A stretch of 58,051 bases of DNA from Methanoregula sp. PtaU1.Bin051 (GTDB taxonomy: Archaea; Halobacteriota; Methanomicrobia; Methanomicrobiales; Methanospirillaceae), in contig MVRE01000023.1 in assembly GCA_002067895.1 (NCBI GenBank), positions 1 through 58,051 of the forward strand, given 5' to 3'. Both the position numbers and the translations under genes were made by a program. Positions 51,544 to 58,051 of the stretch are shown here, one piece after another (position 1 is the stretch's first letter; each line of letters starts with the position of its first letter). The notes below the pieces were generated by a model. It was not told the origin of the DNA, ran no database searches, and was given only the letters and a program-made list of their open reading frames with translations.

Positions 51544-52470
51544 TTAGATCCTGTCAGGGAGGTTCATCCAGTCTTCTTCGAATTCTTTCTCTTTCTGGGA
51601 TCCCTTGTCTTTGGCCGGGGCAACCGGGAACTCGACTTGGCTATGGGATGCTGCTGGAACGGCCTTGGGAGCCTGCAAACGCTGTTCCATCATGACCTCG
51701 ATCATGTCGCGGTCAAGAGTTGTGTCATCCGGTGCGATGATCCGGTTGAGTGTGTAAAGTTCTGAAACGAATTCATCAGGCCCAACTTCATGTTCATCGC
51801 CGATATTGGCCGGCATAAGGCGAGCGATCTCCCGGATTTCATCACATGCTTCCTTGCTGATATACCCCATTGTCTTGTATGACTGGAGCATAATCTCAAG
51901 CCGGTCATGACCGTATTTCCGTACAGCCTGGTTTGTCCACTTGAAGAGTTTGTATACCTTCTGGAGCCGGAACTTCTCTGAAGGCCGGGAGACCGGTGTC
52001 TTATCAGTGGCGGTTTTTGTGTCCATCAGCTGGGAGCGGAACTGGGCAAGGAGCTGTTCGTCGATGATCCGGCGTTCGTCAGTTGTAGAAGGCAGGGGCG
52101 CAATCTGCGAGGTGGCATCTGGTTGCTCCGGCTTAACTGCATGTTCAGAGGTCGCCTTCTTTTCCTGTGCTTCTGCCTGTGTCTTTTCTGCGTTGAGCTC
52201 TGCTTCCTTGGCCTCAAGGGCGGATTCCCTCGCTTCAAGTGCTGCTATTTTTGCCTCGTCTTCGGCAGAAGATCCATCGCCGCCACCAGTTATTGCTATC
52301 GTAAACGGGTTTTCCAGTTCATTCATCCGCTCCCGGATATCCATGAGCAGGCGTTTTATCGAAGTTTTGATAAGGTCGACTTCCCGTTCGAGGTTCTGCA
52401 TCTTCACCTCTGGGTCGTCTTCTGATGCGGCAGTGATGATATGGTCTACCTGAGCCTGATTTACCGCCAT
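51544..52470 (-). CDS. ArlCDE fusion protein (archaellum switch component)
   Basis: The 308-residue protein combines an ArlC-like coiled N-terminus (EREVDLIKTSIKRLLMDIRE then LENPF) with a Glu/Ala-rich coiled linker. The C-terminal ArlD/E-like helical domain reads FRLQKVYKLFKWTNQAVRKY, YISKEACDEIREIARLMP. In halophiles and methanococci these are separate genes. ArlCDE is the docking site for CheF/CheY. The start ATG 52470 was chosen because a longer frame adds a non-conserved hydrophobic leader. It heads the motor operon, with an AT-rich promoter (TATATC, TTATTAA) upstream. Confidence 0.88.
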   Translation of the reverse strand: MAVNQAQVDHIITAASEDDPEVKMQNLEREVDLIKTSIKRLLMDIRERMNELENPFTIAITGGGDGSSAEDEAKIAALEARESALEAKEAELNAEKTQAEAQEKKATSEHAVKPEQPDATSQIAPLPSTTDERRIIDEQLLAQFRSQLMDTKTATDKTPVSRPSEKFRLQKVYKLFKWTNQAVRKYGHDRLEIMLQSYKTMGYISKEACDEIREIARLMPANIGDEHEVGPDEFVSELYTLNRIIAPDDTTLDRDMIEVMMEQRLQAPKAVPAASHSQVEFPVAPAKDKGSQKEKEFEEDWMNLPDRI

Positions 52471-52732
52471 AGCAGTATGATATATTATGATCGCAGTTAA
52501 TAAGTTTTGTGTCGTGATAAAAAGGGAATAAATGGTATGATTCAAGAAAAAAATCGATAATTCTTTTCCTTTTTAATTATCAAGGCAACTAAGCGTTCAA
52601 TAAGGATGCTATAATCGTATCAGATCTCATCGTAATTATCTGTTATAGCGGTATGATTGTCTAATAACAAGGAGTACTGTAGATATCAGATTTTAAGAAC
52701 GAACCGCCAATTTTCTGGAAAAATGGAAGAAT
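52471..52732 (-). promoter_or_regulatory. Leader/promoter region of the motor genes
   Basis: 262 AT-rich bases between the last archaellin and arlCDE. There is a TTATTAA element about 35 bases and an ATAATATATC element about 20 bases upstream of arlCDE. The T-rich stretch after the last archaellin is short (ATTTTT at most), unlike the strong T-runs after the other two, so some read-through into the motor operon is plausible. Confidence 0.5.
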
Positions 52733-53326
52733 TTAGTAGAGGACGTTAACGTCCTGAATCGTTGCCGGGACGGTCCGTGTGAACGGGAGCGAGGCACCGA
52801 CTGCGGGCCGCAGCTCGATCGTAATCTTGGTGTTCTTTCCCGGCGTGGTGGTTGCAGTATATCCGGTCATGAATTCGATATCGATCTGCTCCTGCCCTGC
52901 CATCGTTGTAACGGCCGATCCGGACTTGGTCGCCGCAAATCCGTATATGGATCCATCTGTGCCGCCTATTTGCTGGATAAGCCGGGGCGATGTTGTCTCG
53001 TTGGAATAGACGATTGTAAGCTTGGACAGATCGACAGAGGGGGCACCCGGCGCAAGCCCGATAGTGAACTTGACTTTCTCAATACCGGCAGCTGTTCCGT
53101 TATTATCTACTGCGTTGGAGCCGCCCATCCCGTATACCTGCCCCATCATCTGGATGTTGGAGGTAGCCTGTTCGACACCCTTGTACACGGTCTCCTGGCT
53201 CTTCTGGGTTGTGAAGAACCCGGCGCCGAGTACGACGTAAGAGAACACCGCGGCTACGACGACGAATGCAATCAGGACGATTGCCGCTTCGAGCCCGGTG
53301 AATGCTGAATCGTTCTTGTATGACAT
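52733..53326 (-). CDS. arlB: Archaellin (copy 1, nearest the motor operon)
   Basis: The 197-residue prearchaellin starts MSYKNDSAFTGLEAAIVLIA, with cleavage by the prearchaellin peptidase expected after FTG. The hydrophobic N-terminal helix (LEAAIVLIAFVVVAAVFSYV) drives assembly. The first 65 residues are identical to copies 2 and 3. The variable loop (residues about 75-90) carries the sequon NGT, and NET in YSNETTSP is conserved. The C-terminus (RTVPATIQDVNVLY) is near-identical to the others. ATG 53326 is preceded by AGGTGA and an almost unchanged leader. Confidence 0.95.
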   Translation of the reverse strand: MSYKNDSAFTGLEAAIVLIAFVVVAAVFSYVVLGAGFFTTQKSQETVYKGVEQATSNIQMMGQVYGMGGSNAVDNNGTAAGIEKVKFTIGLAPGAPSVDLSKLTIVYSNETTSPRLIQQIGGTDGSIYGFAATKSGSAVTTMAGQEQIDIEFMTGYTATTTPGKNTKITIELRPAVGASLPFTRTVPATIQDVNVLY

Positions 53327-53586
53327 GTTTTTCACCTTGGTTAAACTGTGCAAAACTTCCAGTAGTTACCTGTCTGAAAGTCTGCAAATGATAAAAAGCA
53401 GTCATCATATATATAGTTATTTTAAACCTAATCGCTTTATTCTTTCATATTTGGGGATCTCGTTGTTTTGAGAAGGTTAGATCGAAATATTCATTTTTAT
53501 GATATCTCTTAACTGAAAAGATCCCCTGTTAGTGAATAATTCGAAGGTACGAATTGGAGTAGTGTTATACTTAAAAAAAAAGAGAT
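53327..53586 (-). promoter_or_regulatory. Archaellin copy-1 promoter and leader, and copy-2 terminator
   Basis: About 110 bases upstream of ATG 53326 are almost identical to the same region of copies 2 and 3. They hold a TATA element (CTATATATATG, about 53406-53416), a leader of about 60 bases and AGGTGAAA before the ATG. The remaining bases include a nine-A run (nine T on the minus strand, 53573-53581) just after the copy-2 stop. Confidence 0.7.
53573..53581 (-). terminator. Poly-T terminator after archaellin copy 2
   Basis: On the minus strand, nine T residues follow about five bases after the stop codon of archaellin copy 2. Confidence 0.7.
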
Positions 53587-54183
53587 TTAGTAGAGTGAGT
53601 TGACTACCTGAATCGTTGCCGGGACCGTGCGTGTGAATGGTAACGATGCCCCGACAGCAGGTCGTAGCTCAATTGTAATCTTCGTGTTCTTCCCCGGGGT
53701 ATTTACAGATGATGTTGCAGCTGACGATCCAATCAGGAATTCGACATCGATCTGCTCCTGTCCGGACATTGTTGTTACCGCTGTCCCCGCTTTTGTTGTT
53801 GTAAAGACTAGAGTACCTGGATTGGCACCGGTTGTATGTTGGAGAAGGATAGGGGAAGTTGTTTCATTCGAATATACCACGACAAGCTTGGTCAGATCGA
53901 CAGACGGGGCACCTGGTGCAAGTCCGAGGGTGAATTTAATTCTCTCTATCCCCTGCAGGCTTGAATTCGAGGATGCGTTTGACATCCCATAAACCTGCCC
54001 GATCATCTGGATGTTGGAGGTAGCCTGTTCGACACCCTTGTACACGGTCTCCTGGCTCTTCTGGGTTGTGAAGAACCCGGCGCCGAGTACGACGTAAGAG
54101 AACACCGCGGCTACGACGACGAATGCAATCAGGACGATTGCCGCTTCGAGCCCGGTGAACGCTGAATCGTTCTTGTATGACAT
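53587..54183 (-). CDS. arlB: Archaellin (copy 2)
   Basis: The 198-residue prearchaellin has the same first 65 residues as copies 1 and 3. Its variable loop (MSNASSNSSLQGIERIKF) carries two sequons (NAS, NSS), and a second variable region (TTGANPGTLVFTTTKAG; IGSSAATSSVNTPG) differs from the others. The NET sequon in YSNETTSP is conserved. It has its own promoter and a strong downstream T9 run, so it is probably transcribed separately from the motor genes. Confidence 0.95.
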   Translation of the reverse strand: MSYKNDSAFTGLEAAIVLIAFVVVAAVFSYVVLGAGFFTTQKSQETVYKGVEQATSNIQMIGQVYGMSNASSNSSLQGIERIKFTLGLAPGAPSVDLTKLVVVYSNETTSPILLQHTTGANPGTLVFTTTKAGTAVTTMSGQEQIDVEFLIGSSAATSSVNTPGKNTKITIELRPAVGASLPFTRTVPATIQVVNSLY

Positions 54184-54448
54184 GTTTTTCACCTTGGTTA
54201 AACTGTGCAAAACTTCCAGTAGTTACCTATCTGAAAGTCTGCAAATGATAAAAAGCAGTCATCATATATATAGTTATTTTAAACCTAATCGCCTTATTAT
54301 TTCAAATTTAGAAATCTCATTTGTTTTAACTGGAAATGATTGAAGCATTCCATTTTTTTTTTGATGCTGATGAAATAACAGAATCTGACTGATTTTAAAT
54401 TTTCAAATGGCTATAATTCAGTCTTCAATACACCTAAAAAAAGAAGAT
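54184..54448 (-). promoter_or_regulatory. Archaellin copy-2 promoter/leader and copy-3 terminator
   Basis: The first 110 bases match the copy-1 promoter region with one or two mismatches, including the CTATATATATG element near 54262-54273. A seven-T run on the minus strand (54436-54442) follows the copy-3 stop. Confidence 0.7.
54436..54442 (-). terminator. Poly-T terminator after archaellin copy 3
   Basis: Seven T residues on the minus strand, about six bases after the copy-3 stop codon. Confidence 0.65.
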
Positions 54449-55036
54449 TTAGTAGAGAACGTTGACTGCCTGGATTGTTGCCGGGACGGTCCGTGTGAAC
54501 GGGAGCGAGGCTCCGACTGCGGGCCGCAGTTCGATTGTAATTCTGGAATTCTTTGGCGGGGTGGTCGATCCGGTAACTCCAATTATAAACTCGATATCGA
54601 TCTGTTCCTGTCCCGCCATGGTCGTAACGGCCGATCCGGCTTTTGTAGATGCAAAGTAAACCCCACTTGCTGGAGCTGCGGTGCCATCTACATGCTGGAT
54701 AAGCCGGGGCGATGTTGTCTCGTTGGAATAGACAATAGTCAGTTTGGTCAGATCGACGGATGGTGCACCCGGAGCAAGCCCGATTGTGAACTTGATCTTT
54801 TCAATTCCGCCAAGACTCTCATTTGTTGCTGATGAAAGTCCGTATACCTGCCCCATCATCTGGATGTTGGAGGTAGCCTGTTCGACACCCTTGTACACGG
54901 TCTCCTGGCTCTTCTGGGTTGTGAAGAACCCGGCGCCGAGTACGACGTAAGAGAACACCGCGGCTACGACGACGAATGCAATCAGGACGATTGCCGCCTC
55001 GAGCCCGGTGAATGCTGAATCGTTCTTGTATGACAT
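54449..55036 (-). CDS. arlB: Archaellin (copy 3)
   Basis: The 195-residue prearchaellin shares the first 65 residues with copies 1 and 2. Its variable loop (LSSATNESLGGIEKIKF) carries a sequon NES; the conserved NET sequon in YSNETTSP is also present. The C-terminus (RTVPATIQAVNVLY) is conserved. It has its own promoter and a T7 run downstream. Confidence 0.95.
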   Translation of the reverse strand: MSYKNDSAFTGLEAAIVLIAFVVVAAVFSYVVLGAGFFTTQKSQETVYKGVEQATSNIQMMGQVYGLSSATNESLGGIEKIKFTIGLAPGAPSVDLTKLTIVYSNETTSPRLIQHVDGTAAPASGVYFASTKAGSAVTTMAGQEQIDIEFIIGVTGSTTPPKNSRITIELRPAVGASLPFTRTVPATIQAVNVLY

Positions 55037-55366
55037 GTTTTTCACCTTGGTTAAACTGTGCAAAACTTCCAGTAATTACCTGTCTGAAAGTCTGCAAATG
55101 ATAAAAAGCAGTCATCATATATATAGTTATTTTAAGAAAAATCACAATTTTACTCAATGTTTGGCAATCTGGTTCGTATATATTGATTAACAGAAATGGG
55201 TACTAGTTTAACAGGGTCTTGAATTAATGAATTATTCTGGCTTTTAGCAAACAAGAAAAATGATTCGCTATACCTGAAAAAAGGTCACCTTAAATCCTGG
55301 CTATACCTATCATTGATAGTTTCCCCATGACCTCCATAATTCTGCGTAAAAAGAGTGAAAATGATA
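55037..55366 (-). other. Archaellin copy-3 promoter, then non-coding DNA
   Basis: Bases 55037-55135 repeat the archaellin leader and TATA element (about 55114-55126) of the other copies, then the identity stops abruptly in a poly-A/T stretch. From 55136 to 55366 the DNA is AT-rich and shows no gene. Confidence 0.6.
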
Positions 55367-55942
55367 TTACAATACGTTTACTGGATAAATCTGAGGAGGA
55401 AGCGTCCGCGACATTAAAAATGCGGATCCTATCGCCGGTTTAATTTCTACATTGAATCTGGTATTTTTACCCGGACAATCTGCCGATGTATATCCAACCA
55501 TGAATTCAATATCCACCACTTCTTTTCCAGCTATCGATTCAGTATCCACTCCGTTTTTAGTTGCATTGAATGTATGGACGGAACCCATTCCGGCTGCATG
55601 AACAAGGATTCTCGGTTCAACAGTCTCATTCGAGTACACGATAGTCATCTTGTTTATATCCATCGAAGGGGCGCCTGGTGCAAGACCGATGGAAAACTTG
55701 ATCTTTTCAATACCGCTTGTAGCGTTACCAGATATGGCATAGATCTGGCTTACAAGCTGGATGTTGGAGGTAGCCTGCTCGACACTTTTATACACAGATT
55801 CCTGGCTTTTCTGGGTTGCATAATACCCGGCGCCGAGTACGACGTAAGAGAACACCGCGGCTACGACGACGAATGCAATCAGGACGATTGCCGCCTCGAG
55901 CCCGGTGAATGCATCCGTGTTTTTGGATTCTAGGGGAGGCAT
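55367..55942 (-). CDS. Archaellin (copy 4, diverged)
   Basis: The 191-residue prearchaellin starts MPPLESKNTDAFTGLEAAIV: the cleavage region and hydrophobic helix match the other copies, but the leader residues and C-terminus (RTLPPQIYPVNVL) differ. It has a single variable-loop sequon (GNATSG) and NET in YSNETVEP. It also has a Cys (TSADCPG) that the others lack. Promoter sequence differs, with CGTATATATGTG about 55 bases upstream. It may form a minor or basal filament subunit. Confidence 0.93.
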   Translation of the reverse strand: MPPLESKNTDAFTGLEAAIVLIAFVVVAAVFSYVVLGAGYYATQKSQESVYKSVEQATSNIQLVSQIYAISGNATSGIEKIKFSIGLAPGAPSMDINKMTIVYSNETVEPRILVHAAGMGSVHTFNATKNGVDTESIAGKEVVDIEFMVGYTSADCPGKNTRFNVEIKPAIGSAFLMSRTLPPQIYPVNVL

Positions 55943-56248
55943 GAGATCACATCTGATCATTTTATCAGTATTTCTTGGTTTAATAATCTTAACACATATA
56001 TACGACTTTAATTACGGATTACCCGCAGACGACATAATCCGGCTGATTGCCCATGGATGATCATCGCAGCGGACAATGTAGAAATTATCCTCATGGATCC
56101 CTTATTAAATTTTGCGCTCGTCATTCAACTAATAAAAGTTGATTTTTATTCTGATTTCCCCTTTCCGCCCTCCCCTTTTCTGAAACCGTCCGGGATTGGA
56201 AATTTTTCACTATACATTGAAATAGGTTATCCGATAAATCAGTTGTAA
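55943..56248. other. Divergent intergenic region
   Basis: 306 AT-rich bases between archaellin 4 and the next plus-strand gene. The archaellin-4 TATA (about 55995-56005) lies here. I see no further gene. Confidence 0.55.
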
Positions 56249-57043
56249 ATGCAGAAGGAAGATATCCAATGGGCTGTTTTAGGGATCCTTATTTTATTAG
56301 TGATAGCCCTTGTGATCAAACCAATGGCGACCGGGCAACCAGTCAATTTAGGGCTTCCTGAAAAAGCTACACCGTCTCCGCTAATTTCACAGGTTCAAAC
56401 CCCTTTACCTGAGGCAATTCCAACCACCCCGGTCGATGTCGCTACAACGGAATCAATTACACCAACACCCACTCCAACATGGGACCAGCAGGTGCAAAAT
56501 GTCCAGTTTGTAGATCCTTCAACTTATGGAGTGAACCTGAACCAGTCTCTGCCGAATTATACAAAGATTGCGACGGATAATGCATCATTGCGTGGCAGCA
56601 TGACCACGTATGCAACGTTTTCCGGACAGTATAGTGGCACAACCCAGATTATTAAAATCCCCTTCCCTTACTGGGAGTTATGGTATACTGTAGAACCGAG
56701 GTCAACAGATCTTGCACAACAAGCCGAACCTGGAGGGCAGTATGTTGTCACCCCCACGCAGGGAATAGGCGAAGCCAAATCCGGTTTTTCAGGATCATAT
56801 TCGACAGCGTTGCCATCATTCTCTATTCAGATAATCGATGGAGAAGATCCAAACCGGATTGTCAGATCCATTTCCCCGACCGGATCACTGGATCCCAAGC
56901 TCTGGAGTAAAGATGATCCACGCCCATGGAAGGAAAAAGTTTTCGAAGGACAACGGAGCTACTATTTCATTATCAAGAGCAGCCTTCTGGAATCTTATAC
57001 CATTGATATAAAAATTCCATCTTCATATATTGGAAAATATTAG
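56249..57043 (+). CDS. Membrane-anchored surface protein; 3' end at IS insertion
   Basis: The 264-residue protein has an N-terminal transmembrane segment ([16 protein letters not shown], about residues 9-25). A Thr/Pro-rich stalk to about residue 78 follows, then a beta-rich outer domain ([37 protein letters not shown]). It ends PSSYIGKY just as the IS begins; its TAG stop codon uses the first base of the IS repeat. The true C-terminus may be longer or essentially intact. Function unknown; probably a surface protein near the archaellum genes. Confidence 0.7.
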   Translation: MQKEDIQWAVLGILILLVIALVIKPMATGQPVNLGLPEKATPSPLISQVQTPLPEAIPTTPVDVATTESITPTPTPTWDQQVQNVQFVDPSTYGVNLNQSLPNYTKIATDNASLRGSMTTYATFSGQYSGTTQIIKIPFPYWELWYTVEPRSTDLAQQAEPGGQYVVTPTQGIGEAKSGFSGSYSTALPSFSIQIIDGEDPNRIVRSISPTGSLDPKLWSKDDPRPWKEKVFEGQRSYYFIIKSSLLESYTIDIKIPSSYIGKY

Positions 57044-57943
57044 GCTCTGTAGAATTCCTCAATGACAATCCGAATAGAGAATATTATCATCGCTCTTGAG
57101 AGGTTGTAAAGGATCACCTTGATTTTGATCTCCTTGACCTGGAGTCGGTATTTTCTTGCTTTCAGGGATTCCCCGAACTTTCTTTTCAAGACGGAGAACA
57201 CGGTTTCGACCTTAATCCGTTGATAGTATAGTTCCGGATCGAACAACACCCTCATTCTTCGGCGGTAATAACCGGAGATCCGTTTCCTTTCTCTCTCCCG
57301 GATCGGGATGAGCGAACAAGAGTTCAGCGTATCCCGGATCAGCCGGTGGATCTCTTCGGAATCGTATCCTTTGTCCATGAGGTAGAGGTCAGACTTTCTG
57401 GTTCTGTGAGATTGATTCAGGAGTTTTTCGGCGTGACGGATATCATGGACGGGATGCCGGGAGATCTTCAGACCTGTGATAATCTGTTGAGCCGTATCAA
57501 CGGAGATTGATGTTTTCAGGAACCGTTTTCTGGTCTTACCGGTTCCCCAGGAATAGTAATGGCTGGCGTACGAGCTGGTGAACCCGGATGAATCGACAGC
57601 GGTACAGGGTATTTTCTCGCCCCAGTCATAGAACAATTTCATGAGCCGGTTGAGTAACCGGGTGAATGTTATGGATCGAATCCGTTGACAGAACTTGTGA
57701 ATCGTCGTGAAATGAGGTACCTGATCGAGATGGATCTTTTCCCGGGAGAGAGTCCATGATCCCGGTAAGTTCAACGATATCCCGGTAATCTTCGGACATG
57801 TACTCTTTCAGGAGAAGAAGAATGAGTAACTGGTGCTGGTTATAGGTTCTTTTCGAGAACTTTGATGAGTAAAGGGGGATTCGGGAATTCCGGATCACAC
57901 CGGAGGATAATTCAACAAAACTGATATACCGGTTTGCTGACAT
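57040..57943 (-). pseudogene. IS transposase, interrupted by a +1 frameshift
   Basis: The N-terminal frame (57943 to about 57745) reads MSANRYISFVELSSG to [16 protein letters not shown]. The C-terminal frame continues [18 protein letters not shown]. Joining them needs removal of one C in the CCC run (GGG at 57744-57746 on the plus strand), giving a protein of about 300 residues. DDE residues can be read as D in AVDSSGF, D in [10 protein letters not shown] and E in [14 protein letters not shown], with the Y..R...E spacing of IS4/IS5-type enzymes. The stop TAA lies two bases outside the element. As sequenced, the transposase is probably inactive. Confidence 0.8.
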
Positions 57944-58051
57944 TATCTCGTCTCCTTATCGTTACTGAACATAACAAAATAAGGAGACACGGTACCTTAG
58001 ATCTTTCGGTCGTCGGTGCAATTCGGTTTTAGATCGGGGTTTCTACAGAGC
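57043..58051 (-). mobile_element. IS element (DDE transposase family, IS4/IS5-like)
   Basis: The element begins with GGCTCTGTAGAA at 57043, and the window ends in TTCTACAGAGC, its inverted-repeat partner, so only the outermost base is missing. It is about 1,010 bp with a single transposase on the minus strand. The flanking bases TA on the left give TAG for the host gene. Target duplication cannot be checked because the outer flank is absent. Confidence 0.85.

Noticed and set aside
52733-55942. Repeated DNA in the archaellin cluster considered as a CRISPR array
   Set aside because: The repeats are whole genes of about 855 bp with promoters, not short repeats with spacers.
57741-57750. Programmed -1 frameshift at G-GGA-AAA in the transposase
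   Set aside because: The downstream frame needs +1 or -2, so the -1 slip would not join the two parts.
1-58051. tRNA and rRNA genes
   Set aside because: Reading the intergenic regions, I found no cloverleaf with a T-arm GTTC.A motif and CCA-type end, and no rRNA-like sequence; a tRNAscan run would settle it.

Overview
The window is archaeal and fits a methanogen of the Methanomicrobiales; a Methanoregula-like genome is my best guess, made from gene content and protein style rather than any database match. It carries a complete archaellum motor operon with archaellins, the archaeal taxis adaptor CheF, two proteasome-activating nucleotidases, Pelota, ABCE1, an archaeal EMC6-like protein, MBF1 and the small subunit of phosphomevalonate dehydratase. 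Most of it is moderately GC-rich. Three stretches are clearly AT-richer: about 76-2540, 24650-27020 and 55000-56250.

Both edges are insertion-sequence DNA. Bases 1-75 are the 3' end of a DDE transposase element, and 57043-58051 is a nearly full-length related element whose transposase has a one-base frameshift. Next to the left IS is an AT-rich island with an HD-like protein and a membrane transglutaminase-like protein. From 2550 to 7500 the DNA is repeat-rich and gene-poor: REP-like hairpins, a 246-bp tandem duplication, a dispersed repeat flanking a CAP-domain gene, a 500-bp tract of GGTACC-centred G/C runs, and a probable hicA toxin remnant.

From 7.5 to 22.7 kb there is a mosaic of small metabolic and regulatory genes: a self-regulated HTH gene coupled to a membrane protein, tautomerase, ferredoxin-type aldo/keto reductase, methyltransferase, HxlR regulator, an LsrF-like aldolase with a zinc alcohol dehydrogenase, a frameshifted QueG-like iron-sulfur gene, CPBP protease, PH-domain protein, MBL hydrolase, CBS protein, SPL-type radical SAM enzyme, a secreted three-repeat protein, flavodoxin and a DUF3821-like surface protein. 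From 22.7 to 29 kb, MBF1 and PAN are divergent, and PAN faces a second PAN paralogue; between them sits an unusual LGFP-repeat/papain-like protein on AT-rich DNA. From 29 to 38.2 kb lie informational and quality-control genes: FKBP, Pelota-NFACT (overlapping genes), EMC6-like and ABCE1.

From 38.2 to 56 kb, all on the minus strand, is the motility block. Transcription runs from high to low coordinates: four archaellin genes, ArlCDE fusion, ArlG, ArlF, ArlH, ArlI, ArlJ, an uncharacterised membrane-anchored acidic protein, CheF, then CheY, CheB, CheA, CheC, CheD and a secreted beta-propeller protein. Three archaellin genes are recent tandem copies with almost identical promoters and leaders. CheF would link CheY to ArlCDE at the motor. 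CheR, CheW and chemoreceptors are not in the window. The most unusual items are the arlJ-cheF interloper, the LGFP/papain protein between two PAN genes, the GGTACC tract, the propeller overlapping cheD, and the two homopolymer frameshifts.
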